A DNA stretch of 64,000 nucleotides from Deferribacter autotrophicus (GTDB lineage Bacteria > Chrysiogenota > Deferribacteres > Deferribacterales > Deferribacteraceae), in contig NZ_VFJB01000006.1 of assembly GCF_008362905.1 (NCBI RefSeq), positions 205,249-269,248 of the forward strand, read 5' to 3'. Position numbers and translations under genes: made by a program. Below are positions 53,209 to 62,225 of the stretch, in pieces (positions within the stretch are counted from its first letter, which is position 1; each line of letters opens with the position of its first letter). Below the pieces are notes generated by a model, which saw nothing but the letters and a program-made list of their open reading frames with translations, did no database searches and was not told the DNA's origin.

Positions 53209-53876
53209 AGTTTAAAATGTTTTTAAAGAGGTTATTAATAATAAGTTTTGGTTTTGTTTTTATGTTTGTAACGTATATTACTATCAATCATTTTATTAAT
53301 AGTAGTATTTTTAATATTAAAAACATAGAAATTGTTGGTACAGTAAATTCCAATCAAAAACTTCTAAAAAATTATTTTAAGAAATTCTTAGGTAAAAATA
53401 TATTTAAAGTTAAGGGAGATGGAGTTTTAACAGAAGATGTATGGGTTGAAAAATATGAAATAGTAAAAAAGTTCCCATCAACATTGCAGGTGAAAATTTA
53501 TGAAAAGAGACCTGTTATAAAATTCTCTAAAAGGGGTAAATGTTATATTAAAACTGCTGACAATTCTCTGATAAAAAGCAATTGCAATAATGTTAATGTC
53601 TTTGTGATGACAAATATTGATAATGATTATTTTAATGAGTTTATTAAAATATATCGTGAGTTAAATAATAATTTAAAATTTTATCTTTACTCATCATATT
53701 TTGTGGCAAAGCAAAGTGAAATAGAGATTATAGGTTATTATGATAGTTCTTCATTCCTCGGGAATTACCGTTATTTTGAAAAGATAGCTGAAACCTTATA
53801 TGAAAAGATAGATTACGCTGATTTGAGAATATCTGAAAGAATATATGTAAGTGGGGTGAAGCGTGAAAGGGGATGA
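53205..53876 (+). CDS. ftsQ: Cell division protein FtsQ
   Basis: A 223-residue bitopic protein: cytoplasmic lysine-rich start, a membrane helix (LLIISFGFVFMFVTYITI), a POTRA domain (NIKNIEIVGTVNSNQKLLKNYF...GKNIFKV) and a beta domain (EKYEIVKKFPSTLQVKIYEKRPVIKF). It lies between ddl and ftsA, overlapping both. Confidence 0.85.
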   Translation: MKFKMFLKRLLIISFGFVFMFVTYITINHFINSSIFNIKNIEIVGTVNSNQKLLKNYFKKFLGKNIFKVKGDGVLTEDVWVEKYEIVKKFPSTLQVKIYEKRPVIKFSKRGKCYIKTADNSLIKSNCNNVNVFVMTNIDNDYFNEFIKIYRELNNNLKFYLYSSYFVAKQSEIEIIGYYDSSSFLGNYRYFEKIAETLYEKIDYADLRISERIYVSGVKRERG

Positions 53877-55095
53877 AATAGTAGTTGGCTTGGATATTGG
53901 AACTACAAAAATTTGTGCAGTGGTAGGGAAAAAAAATGAAGTGGGCAGTATTGATGTAATAGGTGTTGGTACTGCTCCAAGTACTGGTTTGCGCAAAGGG
54001 GTTGTGATCAATATTGATGCTACTGTGGATGCTATCAAAAAAGCTGTTGATGAAGCAGAGAAAATGAGTGGCGTTCAGATTAAAAGTGCCACAGTAGGTA
54101 TAGCAGGTGGTCACATAAAAAGTTTCAATTCTAGAGGCATTATAGCTGTTAAAAATAAAGAGGTAACAAAAAAGGATGTAGAAAGGGTTATAGAATCTGC
54201 TTCAGCAGTGGATATTCCTATAGGTAGTGAAGTGTTGCACGTTATCCCTCAGCAATTCATTTTGGATGGCCAGTCTGAAATTAAAGATCCTATTGGAATG
54301 AATGGTGTTAGACTAGAGGTAGATGTTCATATAGTTACTGGTGCCGTGACGAGTGCTCAGAATATCATGAAGAGTTGTGAAAGGGCAGGGATATCTGTGA
54401 ATGACATTGTGTTGGAGCAACTTGCATCAAGTGAAGCCGTTTTGAATGAGGATGAGAAGGAGATTGGAGTATGTCTAATTGATGGAGGAGGCGGTACAAC
54501 CGATATGGTGGTTTTTAAGAAGGGGGCAGTTCACCATACCGCTGTCCTTCAGCTTGGTGGTAATAATTTTACAAGGGATTTATCAATAGGTCTTAATACA
54601 CCAGAATCTGAAGCTGAAAAGATAAAGAAAATCTATGGCTGCGTATGGCTTGATAGGATTTTGGATGATGAGGTGGTTGATGTACCTTCTGTGGGGGGTA
54701 GACCACCACGCAAGATATCAAGGGCTGTTTTAACACAGATTTTGCAGGCAAGAGCCGAAGAAATCTTCCAGATGTTTTTAGGTGAATTGCAGAAAAATGA
54801 TCTGTTAGAAATGCTTGGTGCAGGTGTGGTTATAACAGGAGGGATTTCAAATTTTGAGGGGATTGAAGAGCTTGCAGCATCAGTTTTTGAAATGCCTGTC
54901 AGGGTAGGAAAGCCTCAATTTATAGGTGGACTTACTGATATAGTTAAAGACCCCATTTTTGCCACTGGAGTAGGGTTGGCTATTTATGCTGCTAAGCATG
55001 GAAAGGCTGGAGAAAAGATCTCTAGAGGCAGTGATGAAAAAGTTTTTAACAAGATTTTTGAAAGAATGAAAAGCTGGTTTTCAGAGTTTTTTTAA
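53863..55095 (+). CDS. ftsA: Cell division protein FtsA
   Basis: A 410-residue actin-fold protein tethering FtsZ to the membrane. The ATP-binding phosphate loops are VVGLDIGTTKICAVVG and CLIDGGGGTTDMVVF, with GAGVVITGGISNFEGI near residue 325. The C-terminal amphipathic membrane-targeting helix (KIFERMKSWFSEFF) is intact. Confidence 0.96.
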   Translation: MKGDEIVVGLDIGTTKICAVVGKKNEVGSIDVIGVGTAPSTGLRKGVVINIDATVDAIKKAVDEAEKMSGVQIKSATVGIAGGHIKSFNSRGIIAVKNKEVTKKDVERVIESASAVDIPIGSEVLHVIPQQFILDGQSEIKDPIGMNGVRLEVDVHIVTGAVTSAQNIMKSCERAGISVNDIVLEQLASSEAVLNEDEKEIGVCLIDGGGGTTDMVVFKKGAVHHTAVLQLGGNNFTRDLSIGLNTPESEAEKIKKIYGCVWLDRILDDEVVDVPSVGGRPPRKISRAVLTQILQARAEEIFQMFLGELQKNDLLEMLGAGVVITGGISNFEGIEELAASVFEMPVRVGKPQFIGGLTDIVKDPIFATGVGLAIYAAKHGKAGEKISRGSDEKVFNKIFERMKSWFSEFF

Positions 55096-55116
55096 AAAAA
55101 ATATGGGGGTGAGCTT

Positions 55117-56247
55117 ATGTTTGAATTTGAAGAAGTAAAAAGTGGAGCAGTAATCAAGGTCATAGGGGTTGGTGGAGCAGGTGGTAATGCTATCAACAAC
55201 ATGATAAGAGCAGGTATTGAAGGGGTAGAATTCATAGCTGCGAATACTGATGAACAGGTGTTGAAAAATAATCTTGCGCCTATGAAGATTCAGCTTGGGA
55301 CAAAACTAACAAGAGGTCTTGGTGCTGGTGGAAATCCTGAGATAGGCAGAAAAGCTGCAGTGGAGGATGCAGAGGCAATTGAGGAAGCCCTTCGTGGTGC
55401 CGACATGGTTTTTATCACTGCCGGCATGGGAGGTGGAACTGGTACTGGAGCAGCACCTGTTATAGCGAGTATTGCAAAGGATTTGGGAGCATTAACTGTA
55501 GCAGTAGTTTCAAAACCCTTTTACTGGGAAGGGAAAAAGAGGAATGAGTATGCAGAACAGGGTATAAAGTTTTTAAAAGATCATGTGGATACATACATAG
55601 TGGTGCCTAATGACAGGTTGCTTGATATCATTGATAAAAATACATCATTCATTGAGGCATTCAGAATTGCTGATGATGTATTAAGGCAGGGGGTACAAGG
55701 TATTTCTGATACTATAAATAGCAGTGGTTATATAAATGTGGACTTTGCCGATGTTAAAGCCATTATGCAGTCAAAAGGTATGGCTTTAATGGGTATAGGA
55801 GAAGCAAGTGGCGAAAATAGAGATATTGAGGCTGCAAAAAGAGCATTGAACAGTCCTCTTCTTGCAGATGCCAATATTAAGGGTGCTGAAGGGATATTAA
55901 TCAATATTACTGGTGGTGCAGATATAACGATGTATGAAGTGCAAAATATTGCACAACTTATTTATGAAAATGCTGGTGAAAGCGCATCAATATATAAAGG
56001 TGTTGTAATTGATCCAGATTTAGAAGGAGTTTGCAGAGTAACTGTTGTTGCCACAGGTCTTGGTAGAATAAAAGAGGAAAAAACTGTTAATATTGATGAA
56101 TACATAAGAAAAGGCTCCCAAGAAGTTAATAATATAATGAAAAGGGTTAAGACTATAAAAAGTATGGATAAAACATTGAAAAGTATTGGTGACTTTGACG
56201 AAGAGGAGCTTGAAATACCAACATATTTGAGAAAACAGGCTGACTAG
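55117..56247 (+). CDS. ftsZ: Cell division GTPase FtsZ
   Basis: A 376-residue tubulin homologue forming the division ring. It has [18 protein letters not shown] at the N-terminus, the GTP signature [28 protein letters not shown] and the T7 region with [10 protein letters not shown]. The C-terminal peptide EIPTYLRKQ, which binds FtsA, is present. GGGGGTGAG precedes the start. The linker is short. Confidence 0.97.
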   Translation: MFEFEEVKSGAVIKVIGVGGAGGNAINNMIRAGIEGVEFIAANTDEQVLKNNLAPMKIQLGTKLTRGLGAGGNPEIGRKAAVEDAEAIEEALRGADMVFITAGMGGGTGTGAAPVIASIAKDLGALTVAVVSKPFYWEGKKRNEYAEQGIKFLKDHVDTYIVVPNDRLLDIIDKNTSFIEAFRIADDVLRQGVQGISDTINSSGYINVDFADVKAIMQSKGMALMGIGEASGENRDIEAAKRALNSPLLADANIKGAEGILINITGGADITMYEVQNIAQLIYENAGESASIYKGVVIDPDLEGVCRVTVVATGLGRIKEEKTVNIDEYIRKGSQEVNNIMKRVKTIKSMDKTLKSIGDFDEEELEIPTYLRKQAD

Positions 56248-56255
56248 AATTATTG

Positions 56256-57317
56256 ATGAAATTTTTGCATATTATAAATGTAAGGTGGTATAATGCTACG
56301 GCCTGGTATGCCGTTAATTTATCCCGAATCTTAAGGGACTATAACCATGAAGTTATAGTTGCCGGTTTACCAGGCTCACCCCCTATTTTAAAAGCAAAAG
56401 AATATGGCTTGAAAACCTTTGAACTTGATTTTAATTCAAATAATCCTCTGGTTATTTTGAAGAATATTTCCAATGTGAATAGGTTGATTACAGATTTTAA
56501 GCCAGATATAGTGGTTTGTCACAGAGGGGAATTTTTCTGGTACTTTGCTTTAAAAAGATGGTTAAGCAAACGTTTCAAATTGGTAAGAGTTAGAGGAGAT
56601 AGAAGAAAACCAAAAACTGATTTGATAAACAGATTCTTACATAACAACTGTACAGATTTGATAATAACATCAGGGGATTTTATAAGAAGTATTTATTTGA
56701 ATGAGATGAAAGTACCTGAACATAAAGTTAAAACAATATACGGTGGAGTGGATACATCAAAATTTAGGTTTTCTCTGGAGGGAAGAAAAAGAGTCAGAGA
56801 TGAGTTCGGTTTTGATGAAAATGATTTTGTTGTGGGGATTGTGGGTAGATTTGATTATGTAAAAGGACATGAAGATTTAATAAAAGCTGTATCAGTAATT
56901 TATCATGAAAAGGGAGTAAAAAATATTAAACTTTTTCTCATAGGTTTTGATACCACTATTAAAACAGATGATATAAAAAATATGTTGAATAAATACAAAA
57001 TAGAGGAGATATCAAAGATATCTGGCTTTAGAAATGATATTGTGGATTGTATGTCTGCTCTTGATTTAGGAGTAGTGGCTTCTCATGGATCCGAGGCCAT
57101 TTGTCGTGTAGGGTTTGAACTGATGTCTGTTGGCATACCTGTAGTGGCGTCAAATGTGGGAGTTTTGCCTGAAATTATACCTAATGAAAACATTTATCCA
57201 GCAAAAAATGTAGAGAAATTAATTGAAAAAATATTGAATCATAAGAAAGAGATCAATCTTTTTTCAGATGAAGACTTCTATTCACAGTTTATTGAAGCTA
57301 TTGAATCATTAAAGTAG
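56256..57317 (+). CDS. GT4-family glycosyltransferase
   Basis: A 353-residue GT-B enzyme with a GT4 acceptor domain (FLHIINVRWYNATAWYAVNLSRIL) and donor domain (VGIVGRFDYVKGHEDLIKAV, ALDLGVVASHGSEAICRVGFELMSVGIPVVASNVGVLPEII in parts). The E-x7-E region is FELMSVGIP-like. It probably acts on lipopolysaccharide or another envelope glycan; the substrate cannot be inferred. ATG 56256 is eight bases after ftsZ, so it may be co-transcribed. Confidence 0.85.
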   Translation: MKFLHIINVRWYNATAWYAVNLSRILRDYNHEVIVAGLPGSPPILKAKEYGLKTFELDFNSNNPLVILKNISNVNRLITDFKPDIVVCHRGEFFWYFALKRWLSKRFKLVRVRGDRRKPKTDLINRFLHNNCTDLIITSGDFIRSIYLNEMKVPEHKVKTIYGGVDTSKFRFSLEGRKRVRDEFGFDENDFVVGIVGRFDYVKGHEDLIKAVSVIYHEKGVKNIKLFLIGFDTTIKTDDIKNMLNKYKIEEISKISGFRNDIVDCMSALDLGVVASHGSEAICRVGFELMSVGIPVVASNVGVLPEIIPNENIYPAKNVEKLIEKILNHKKEINLFSDEDFYSQFIEAIESLK

Positions 57318-57576
57318 AAAAATATCTTCATTCTTTATCCAAAAAAAATAAAATTTAATCAAAATTTTTATCTCAAATAAAGTATTTGTAACTAAAGTTA
57401 TTGGAGAAGTGATTTTTTATTGGATATAACGACAATTTTATTAATAGGATATGAAACAATTAAGGGGTATAGAATGAAGAAGGTATTTTTGTTTTGGTAA
57501 GCCGGTGAAGGTTCCTCCCAAATTTGTTTTAATATTATGAAGATAAAATAAATTTGCAGTACAAATAGATCTGTAA
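57318..57576. other. Intergenic region without a recognisable gene
   Basis: About 260 bases of AT-rich DNA before the next promoter. Short open frames exist but lack ribosome binding sites. I see no RNA gene and no strong terminator. Confidence 0.5.
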
Positions 57577-57605
57577 TTGACATTATTCTTTTAATCTCAT
57601 ATTTT
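57577..57605 (+). promoter_or_regulatory. Sigma-70-type promoter upstream of the amidoligase-like gene
   Basis: TTGACA (57577-57582) and TATTTT (57600-57605) are separated by 17 bases. The predicted start falls within a base or two of the ATG at 57612, implying a leaderless transcript. Confidence 0.6.
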
Positions 57606-57611
57606 TCTATT

Positions 57612-58877
57612 ATGAAATATAAAACAATGTTGTTGGTAGTTATTGCTTCAAAATATCTGTATTCTAGGTCTGGAAAGTTGACTCATGATAGATTGAGAGT
57701 GCACGCTTATAAGGAAATAGAATATTTTTATAAAAATAAAGAAAGGATTGATTATCCGTGGTATGATAAATATCTGGTAATCCTTTATAATGTTTTTTTA
57801 ATCAATCTGCTTGCAAGATATTTCGATAAACAGATAAAAAAATATGTGAGTGTATTTGACGATAAATATGAAACATTATGTTACGGTACATATTTTGCAC
57901 TAAAACATTTTAATAAAAATATTCAATTCTTTAGGGAAGAAATACGTAAAGAATTCTATTTGAAAAGTGTGGCGGAAAAAGCTGCTTTAAAAGTAGAGAA
58001 GTATATCAAGAAATTTAATCCAAAAATAGAAGATGATGGCTTTATATTTTCAAACTCGCCGATAGGTATAGAACTGGAGTTTAGCAATATTGGTTTGAAA
58101 GCTGGAAAGTTTTTTATAAATGAATCAGATGTAATGGAAAACTTTTCTAAGTACCATTATTTTCATCTTTTGAAGCATTTATGGAGGTTTGGGGCTTATA
58201 TTGATTCCAATTATAGAATTAAACAGTTTATCAGAAAGGGTGGTTTTTTAGAGTATACTTTTACATCAAAAGATGAACTTTTCAAAGAATCAAAACCTCT
58301 TACTTCGAGTCCACGCTTTGCTTCTTTGTTGGTTAGAGAAGCTGTGAAATTTACACCGTTAAAACCTCACAGTATACATGTTTCACTTGAGCTTAAAGAT
58401 GAAAAAAGTGTTGTTCCTTTGAGCTTTGATTTACTCAAGTTTCTAATAATGGTTACAGGAGATTTTGGTGTAAGGGATGGTAAAATTGTTGAAACGAGAA
58501 TTTATGACGGAGATATAAAAGGTATTGCGGTAATTAGGATGAGGAGAAACAAGGGGAGATTTATACCTACAGTGGAATTTGCTCATATGAGGTTAAGAAG
58601 AGAGTTTTCCAGAAATGATTTTTATGAAAATGCAATAAATATGTTTATAGCTTATAAAAATCTTTTTAGCTTTCGAATTATTGATGAGTTTTATAAAAAA
58701 CTTTATCAATGGGCTTTAAATCCTTCTTTTAAAGATATCGATTTGGAGAAAAATCTTGAAATATTAAAAAAAGGGCTTGATTTTGAGGTAGCTTTACCGG
58801 TATCATATAAATACAGAATTATTCAAAATATAAAAAAGCAGTATTTAAAAAATAAGATGGTGGTCGATGGGAAATAG
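57612..58877 (+). CDS. Candidate amidoligase (glutamine-synthetase/GCS-like fold), function unproven
   Basis: A 421-residue protein I recognise only partly. The segment IGIELEFSNIG (151-161) has the G-x-E-x-E-F start of the amidoligase and glutamate-cysteine ligase superfamily. GGFLEYTF (210-217) and HSIHVSLEL (253-261) resemble later substrate and metal-site motifs of those enzymes. The N-terminal 140 residues are helical and basic, with no signal peptide. Amidoligases form peptide-like amide bonds with ATP. It overlaps a gamma-glutamylcyclotransferase gene by 11 bases, a pairing known for this superfamily. The gene has no Shine-Dalgarno sequence. The call depends on a short motif and neighbourhood. 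Confidence 0.5.
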   Translation: MKYKTMLLVVIASKYLYSRSGKLTHDRLRVHAYKEIEYFYKNKERIDYPWYDKYLVILYNVFLINLLARYFDKQIKKYVSVFDDKYETLCYGTYFALKHFNKNIQFFREEIRKEFYLKSVAEKAALKVEKYIKKFNPKIEDDGFIFSNSPIGIELEFSNIGLKAGKFFINESDVMENFSKYHYFHLLKHLWRFGAYIDSNYRIKQFIRKGGFLEYTFTSKDELFKESKPLTSSPRFASLLVREAVKFTPLKPHSIHVSLELKDEKSVVPLSFDLLKFLIMVTGDFGVRDGKIVETRIYDGDIKGIAVIRMRRNKGRFIPTVEFAHMRLRREFSRNDFYENAINMFIAYKNLFSFRIIDEFYKKLYQWALNPSFKDIDLEKNLEILKKGLDFEVALPVSYKYRIIQNIKKQYLKNKMVVDGK

Positions 58878-59328
58878 AGTCTTTGTATATGGTACTTTAA
58901 GGAAGGGGTTTCCTGCTCATAATATATTGATGAGCAAGGCTAAATATATGGGTGAAGCTAAAGTTAATGGTGAGCTTTACCATCTTCCTTTTGGTTATCC
59001 TGTAATGTATGAATCAGATCAAGGGCAGGTTTTTGGTGAAGTTTATGAAGTTTCTGATGAAATTTTAAGTCAGTTAAAAGGGTATGAAGGGGTGGATAAA
59101 TTAAATCCAATATATAAGATGATAAATGGAAAAACTGTTCTTGATGGTAAAACAATTGAGTGTTACATATTTGTGGGAACACTCGGTAAAAAGAAGATAG
59201 TTCAAACTATTGGTACTAAAGTTGAAGGTGGGGATTGGATTAAATTTTACAAAACCCATAAAAATAATTTTGTATTAAACTTTATAAAATCGGCAGCAGC
59301 AGCTATTTTGTTGACAATCTGGATTTGA
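58867..59328 (+). CDS. Gamma-glutamylcyclotransferase-family (AIG2-like) protein
   Basis: A 153-residue protein with the family's VFVYGTLRKGFPAHN start, GELYHLPFGYPVM, GEVYEVSDEILSQLKGYEG (with a likely catalytic glutamate) and an IYKM strand. Enzymes of this fold release gamma-glutamyl groups as 5-oxoproline. An unusual C-terminal hydrophobic tail (FIKSAAAAILLTIWI) could anchor it to the membrane. It is translationally coupled to the amidoligase-like gene, suggesting that one makes and the other removes a gamma-glutamyl linkage. Confidence 0.78.
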   Translation: MGNRVFVYGTLRKGFPAHNILMSKAKYMGEAKVNGELYHLPFGYPVMYESDQGQVFGEVYEVSDEILSQLKGYEGVDKLNPIYKMINGKTVLDGKTIECYIFVGTLGKKKIVQTIGTKVEGGDWIKFYKTHKNNFVLNFIKSAAAAILLTIWI

Positions 59329-59380
59329 TAATCTATAAGCAACGCACGTTGTAATTCCTGTATTTGAATGGAGTAGAAAA

Positions 59381-59572
59381 ATGATTATTGTTGAGTTTGC
59401 CAACGGCAAGATTGAAATGTGTGAATGCAAAACGGTGAAACAACTTTTTAAGTATTATAATTTAAAGGAAAACAGTGTAATTGTTGTTCGAGGAGAAGAG
59501 CTCTTAACGGAAGATGATAGGTTGAAAGATGGTGATAAAGTGAAAATTATTCCTGTTGTGAGTGGTGGCTGA
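59381..59572 (+). CDS. ttuB: Ubiquitin-like sulfur carrier, TtuB-type
   Basis: A 63-residue beta-grasp protein ending in VVSGG. The C-terminal diglycine is the site of thiocarboxylate formation in ThiS, MoaD and TtuB. The next gene, overlapping by one base, encodes a TtuA-like tRNA thiolase, so TtuB is the best assignment. ThiS is the alternative, but no thiamine genes are near. Confidence 0.8.
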   Translation: MIIVEFANGKIEMCECKTVKQLFKYYNLKENSVIVVRGEELLTEDDRLKDGDKVKIIPVVSGG

Positions 59573-60471
59573 TGAAGTGTAAAATTTGTAAAGAAAAGGC
59601 AATTATAAAATTAAAAAGACACAATATAAAGCTCTGTAAAGAGCATTTTAATGATTTTTTTCTTAAGCAGGTGGATAGGGCTATCAAAGAGTATAAAATG
59701 TTCAAGAAAGAAGACAAAATCATGGTTTGTGTTTCTGGGGGGAAGGATAGCCTTGTGCTCTGGTATGTTTTAAAAAAATTGGGCTACAATAGTGTTGGGA
59801 TGTATATTAATTTAGGGATAAGCGAATATTCTGAAAATTCAAAAAAGAAGGTTATAGAATTCGCAAAAAGATTTGATTTACAATATAAAATAGTTGACCT
59901 TGTGGAGTTGGGTTATCCTATTCCTAAAGTTGCAAAGGAATCCAGAAGGGCAGAATGCTCTGTATGCGGGATAATAAAAAGATATTATTTTAATAAAGTT
60001 GCTTTTGATGAAGGGTTTGATGTAGTAGCTACTGGGCATAATCTGGATGATGAGGCCTCTAGGTTGCTTGGTAATATCCTTCATTGGAATGAAGAGTATT
60101 TAAAAAAACAGTTACCTGTTTTGCCAGCAGAAGGTAATATGCTCAAAAAAAAGGTAAAGCCTCTCATTAGACTTACGGAAAAAGAGATAGCTTCTTATGC
60201 CTTTTTGAATAGGATAGATTATATTATTGATGAGTGTCCTTTGAGTGAAGGGGCAACTAGTCTTGTTTATAAAGATGCTCTGAATTTAATCGAAGAGAAT
60301 ATTGTGGGGACGAAACAGTTTTTTTATTTTCAGTATGTTAAAAAGTTATTGAAAGAAATTAAACAGAGTCAGAGTGAAAAAAGATATTTGAAAAAATGTA
60401 AAATTTGCGGGATGGAATCATTTCATGATATTTGTTCATTTTGTAGATTGGTAAAAGATGAAAAACAATAG
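59572..60471 (+). CDS. ttuA: tRNA 2-thiolation enzyme TtuA (T-loop position 54)
   Basis: A 299-residue TtcA/TtuA-family enzyme. It has an N-terminal zinc finger (CKIC...LCKEH), the PP-loop CVSGGKDSLVLW, a [4Fe-4S] site formed by ECSVC and a later Cys (DECPLSEGA), and a C-terminal zinc finger (CKIC...CSFC). Both fingers favour TtuA over TtcA. TtuA thiolates ribothymidine 54, which stabilises tRNA in thermophiles. ttuB precedes it and trmI follows. Confidence 0.9.
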   Translation: MKCKICKEKAIIKLKRHNIKLCKEHFNDFFLKQVDRAIKEYKMFKKEDKIMVCVSGGKDSLVLWYVLKKLGYNSVGMYINLGISEYSENSKKKVIEFAKRFDLQYKIVDLVELGYPIPKVAKESRRAECSVCGIIKRYYFNKVAFDEGFDVVATGHNLDDEASRLLGNILHWNEEYLKKQLPVLPAEGNMLKKKVKPLIRLTEKEIASYAFLNRIDYIIDECPLSEGATSLVYKDALNLIEENIVGTKQFFYFQYVKKLLKEIKQSQSEKRYLKKCKICGMESFHDICSFCRLVKDEKQ

Positions 60472-61237
60472 ATTTGAATTTGGCGACTTTGTAATAATTA
60501 TTGACGAAAAAGAGCGGACTAAGATGTTTAAGCTCAAAGAGGGGGGAAGGTATAGCTGTCAATATGGGTACGTTGACCATCAGGAAATTGTTGGGTTGGA
60601 GGATGGTTCAGTAGTTGAAACAAATAAAAAAGGAAAACTTAGAGTTTTTTCACCTACCTATATTGATTATGTGATGAATTTAAAAAGGAAAGCTCAGATT
60701 GTTTATCCCAAAGATAGCGCAATTATCCTTATGTGGGCAGATATCTATCCCGGATTGAAAGTTTTAGAAGCAGGAATTGGGCAGGGAGCTTTATCCATTG
60801 CGATTTTAAGAGCTTTAGCGGGTAAGGGTAACCTCACTACTTATGAGGTGAGGGAAGATTTTATTGAGATGGCGAAAAAGACCATAGAAGATTTTTTACC
60901 TGAAGTTAATAATCATGATGTTATTCATGGAAATATATACGACGGCTTTGAAGGGGTTTATGATAGAATAATACTTGATTTGCCTGAGCCGTGGCATGTT
61001 GTTAAGCATTGTAAAGAAGGACTTATTTCTGGTGGGATAATTGTTTCCTATGTGCCAACTATTTTACAAGCAAAAAGTTTTGTAGATGAATTAAAATCTT
61101 CAGGTTTTTTTGATCAGATTGAAACTTTTGAGATAATTAAAAGACCATGGAAGATAGAAGGGATGTCTGTTAGGCCTGAGATGTGGTTTTACAGTCACAG
61201 TGCTTTTCTGATAAAAGCAAGAAAATTAAGTCTTTAA
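60458..61237 (+). CDS. trmI: tRNA (adenine-58-N1)-methyltransferase TrmI
   Basis: A 259-residue SAM enzyme. An N-terminal beta domain (FGDFVIIIDEKERTKMFKL) precedes the Rossmann fold with VLEAGIGQGALSIAILRALAGKG, YEVREDFIEMAKKTIEDF and DRIILDLPEPWHVV. This matches bacterial TrmI of Thermus type, which methylates A58 in the T-loop. It overlaps ttuA by 14 bases. Confidence 0.92.
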   Translation: MKNNRFEFGDFVIIIDEKERTKMFKLKEGGRYSCQYGYVDHQEIVGLEDGSVVETNKKGKLRVFSPTYIDYVMNLKRKAQIVYPKDSAIILMWADIYPGLKVLEAGIGQGALSIAILRALAGKGNLTTYEVREDFIEMAKKTIEDFLPEVNNHDVIHGNIYDGFEGVYDRIILDLPEPWHVVKHCKEGLISGGIIVSYVPTILQAKSFVDELKSSGFFDQIETFEIIKRPWKIEGMSVRPEMWFYSHSAFLIKARKLSL

Positions 61238-61474
61238 AGCCTTTAATTTTGCCCCAACTACTTGTCCTAAAATAGAAGCGATTAAGAATAATGGGATGTA
61301 CTTCCAGCTTGTTTTGGTAGTTATTCTCAATATTGCCACTATAGGTATGGGTGCATGAATGCAGATAAACCATTGGATACTGAATTTTCTATATTTAATT
61401 CTAAGCATTCCAAAAGGAAGATTTAAAAGAAAAGCTATGACTGTTATAAAAAAAATAGCTTGATAGTGCTCCAT
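61226..61474 (-). CDS. Small conserved-looking membrane protein, function unknown
   Basis: An 82-residue protein with about three hydrophobic segments (IFFITVIAFLLNLPFGMLR, WFICIHAPIPIVAIL, YIPLFLIASILGQVVG). The NLPFGMLR segment is reminiscent of a small-membrane-protein family seen in other anaerobes, but I cannot name it. It overlaps the trmI end by 12 bases in convergent orientation. AGAGGA lies very close to the ATG. No function can be stated. Confidence 0.6.
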   Translation of the reverse strand: MEHYQAIFFITVIAFLLNLPFGMLRIKYRKFSIQWFICIHAPIPIVAILRITTKTSWKYIPLFLIASILGQVVGAKLKALKT

Positions 61475-61509
61475 TCCTCTTATATAACTTAATCAAACGG
61501 AGGATGCAA

Positions 61510-61878
61510 ATGAAAATTTTAGTGATTGGTCTTGGTGGTTTTATTGGAGCAATCCTAAGATATGTATTTTCAAAAGGTTTTACCCTTTTTTTGGGAAATA
61601 TAATTCCTTTTGGTACACTTTTTGTAAATGTAGCTGGTTCTTTTATGCTTGGTTATATTCATACATTATCAGTGGAGAGGCTTGTTGTTGGAGAAAATTT
61701 AAGATTTTTTATTAGTGTAGGGATGCTTGGTGCTTTCACTACATTCTCCACATTTTCTTTAGAAACAATACATCTTTTTGAAGATGGGGTATACATATTG
61801 GGTCTTCTTTATATGTTTTTAAATCTCTTTTTATCTTTAACCGCAGCGTTTTTCGGTATTCATTTTGCAAGAATATAA
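61510..61878 (+). CDS. crcB: Fluoride channel CrcB/Fluc
   Basis: A 122-residue membrane protein with four helices that exports fluoride as a dual-topology dimer. Motifs: LGGFIGAILRYVFSK, the NVAGSFMLGY asparagine segment and the phenylalanine-box region GAFTTFSTFSLET with the central sodium site. ATG 61510 is six bases after GGAGG; an ATG at 61504 abuts it. No fluoride riboswitch is evident in the short upstream gap. Confidence 0.96.
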   Translation: MKILVIGLGGFIGAILRYVFSKGFTLFLGNIIPFGTLFVNVAGSFMLGYIHTLSVERLVVGENLRFFISVGMLGAFTTFSTFSLETIHLFEDGVYILGLLYMFLNLFLSLTAAFFGIHFARI

Positions 61879-61887
61879 GGAGCGATT

Positions 61888-62220
61888 ATGGCACGTAAAC
61901 TGGAAGGAACTCAAAAATTAATGAGAATATTTATTGGAGAGAATGATAAGTTTGAAGGTAAACCTCTTTATAAAGAGATTGTTGGTTTGTGTAGAGAAAA
62001 GGGGATTTCTGGTGCAACGGTTATGAGGGGTATTTATGGATATGGTAGAAGTTCTATTATTCATTCTTCAAGGACATTAGCTCTTTCCAGTGATTTACCG
62101 ATAATTGTGGAAGTTGTAGATACTCCTGAAAAGATAGATGAGATTTTACCGGAAATTGAAAAAATGGTTGATCATGGTTTAATCACTCTTGAATTAGCAC
62201 ATGTGATAAAGTACGGATAA
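61888..62220 (+). CDS. DUF190 protein (PII-like fold), CrcB-associated
   Basis: A 110-residue protein matching DUF190: LMRIFIGENDKFEGKPLYKEIVGLCREKGISGATVMRGIYGYG, then LPIIVEVVDTPEKIDEILPEIEKMV in parts. Members have a PII-like fold and are frequently encoded beside crcB. A regulatory role in fluoride resistance is plausible. It is nine bases after crcB with its own AAGGAG. Confidence 0.9.
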   Translation: MARKLEGTQKLMRIFIGENDKFEGKPLYKEIVGLCREKGISGATVMRGIYGYGRSSIIHSSRTLALSSDLPIIVEVVDTPEKIDEILPEIEKMVDHGLITLELAHVIKYG

Positions 62221-62225
62221 AGTTA

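Noticed and set aside
60458..61237. Could this methyltransferase be the missing CbiT?
   Set aside because: The N-terminal beta domain, the DLPEPW motif and the TtuA/TtuB neighbours identify TrmI.
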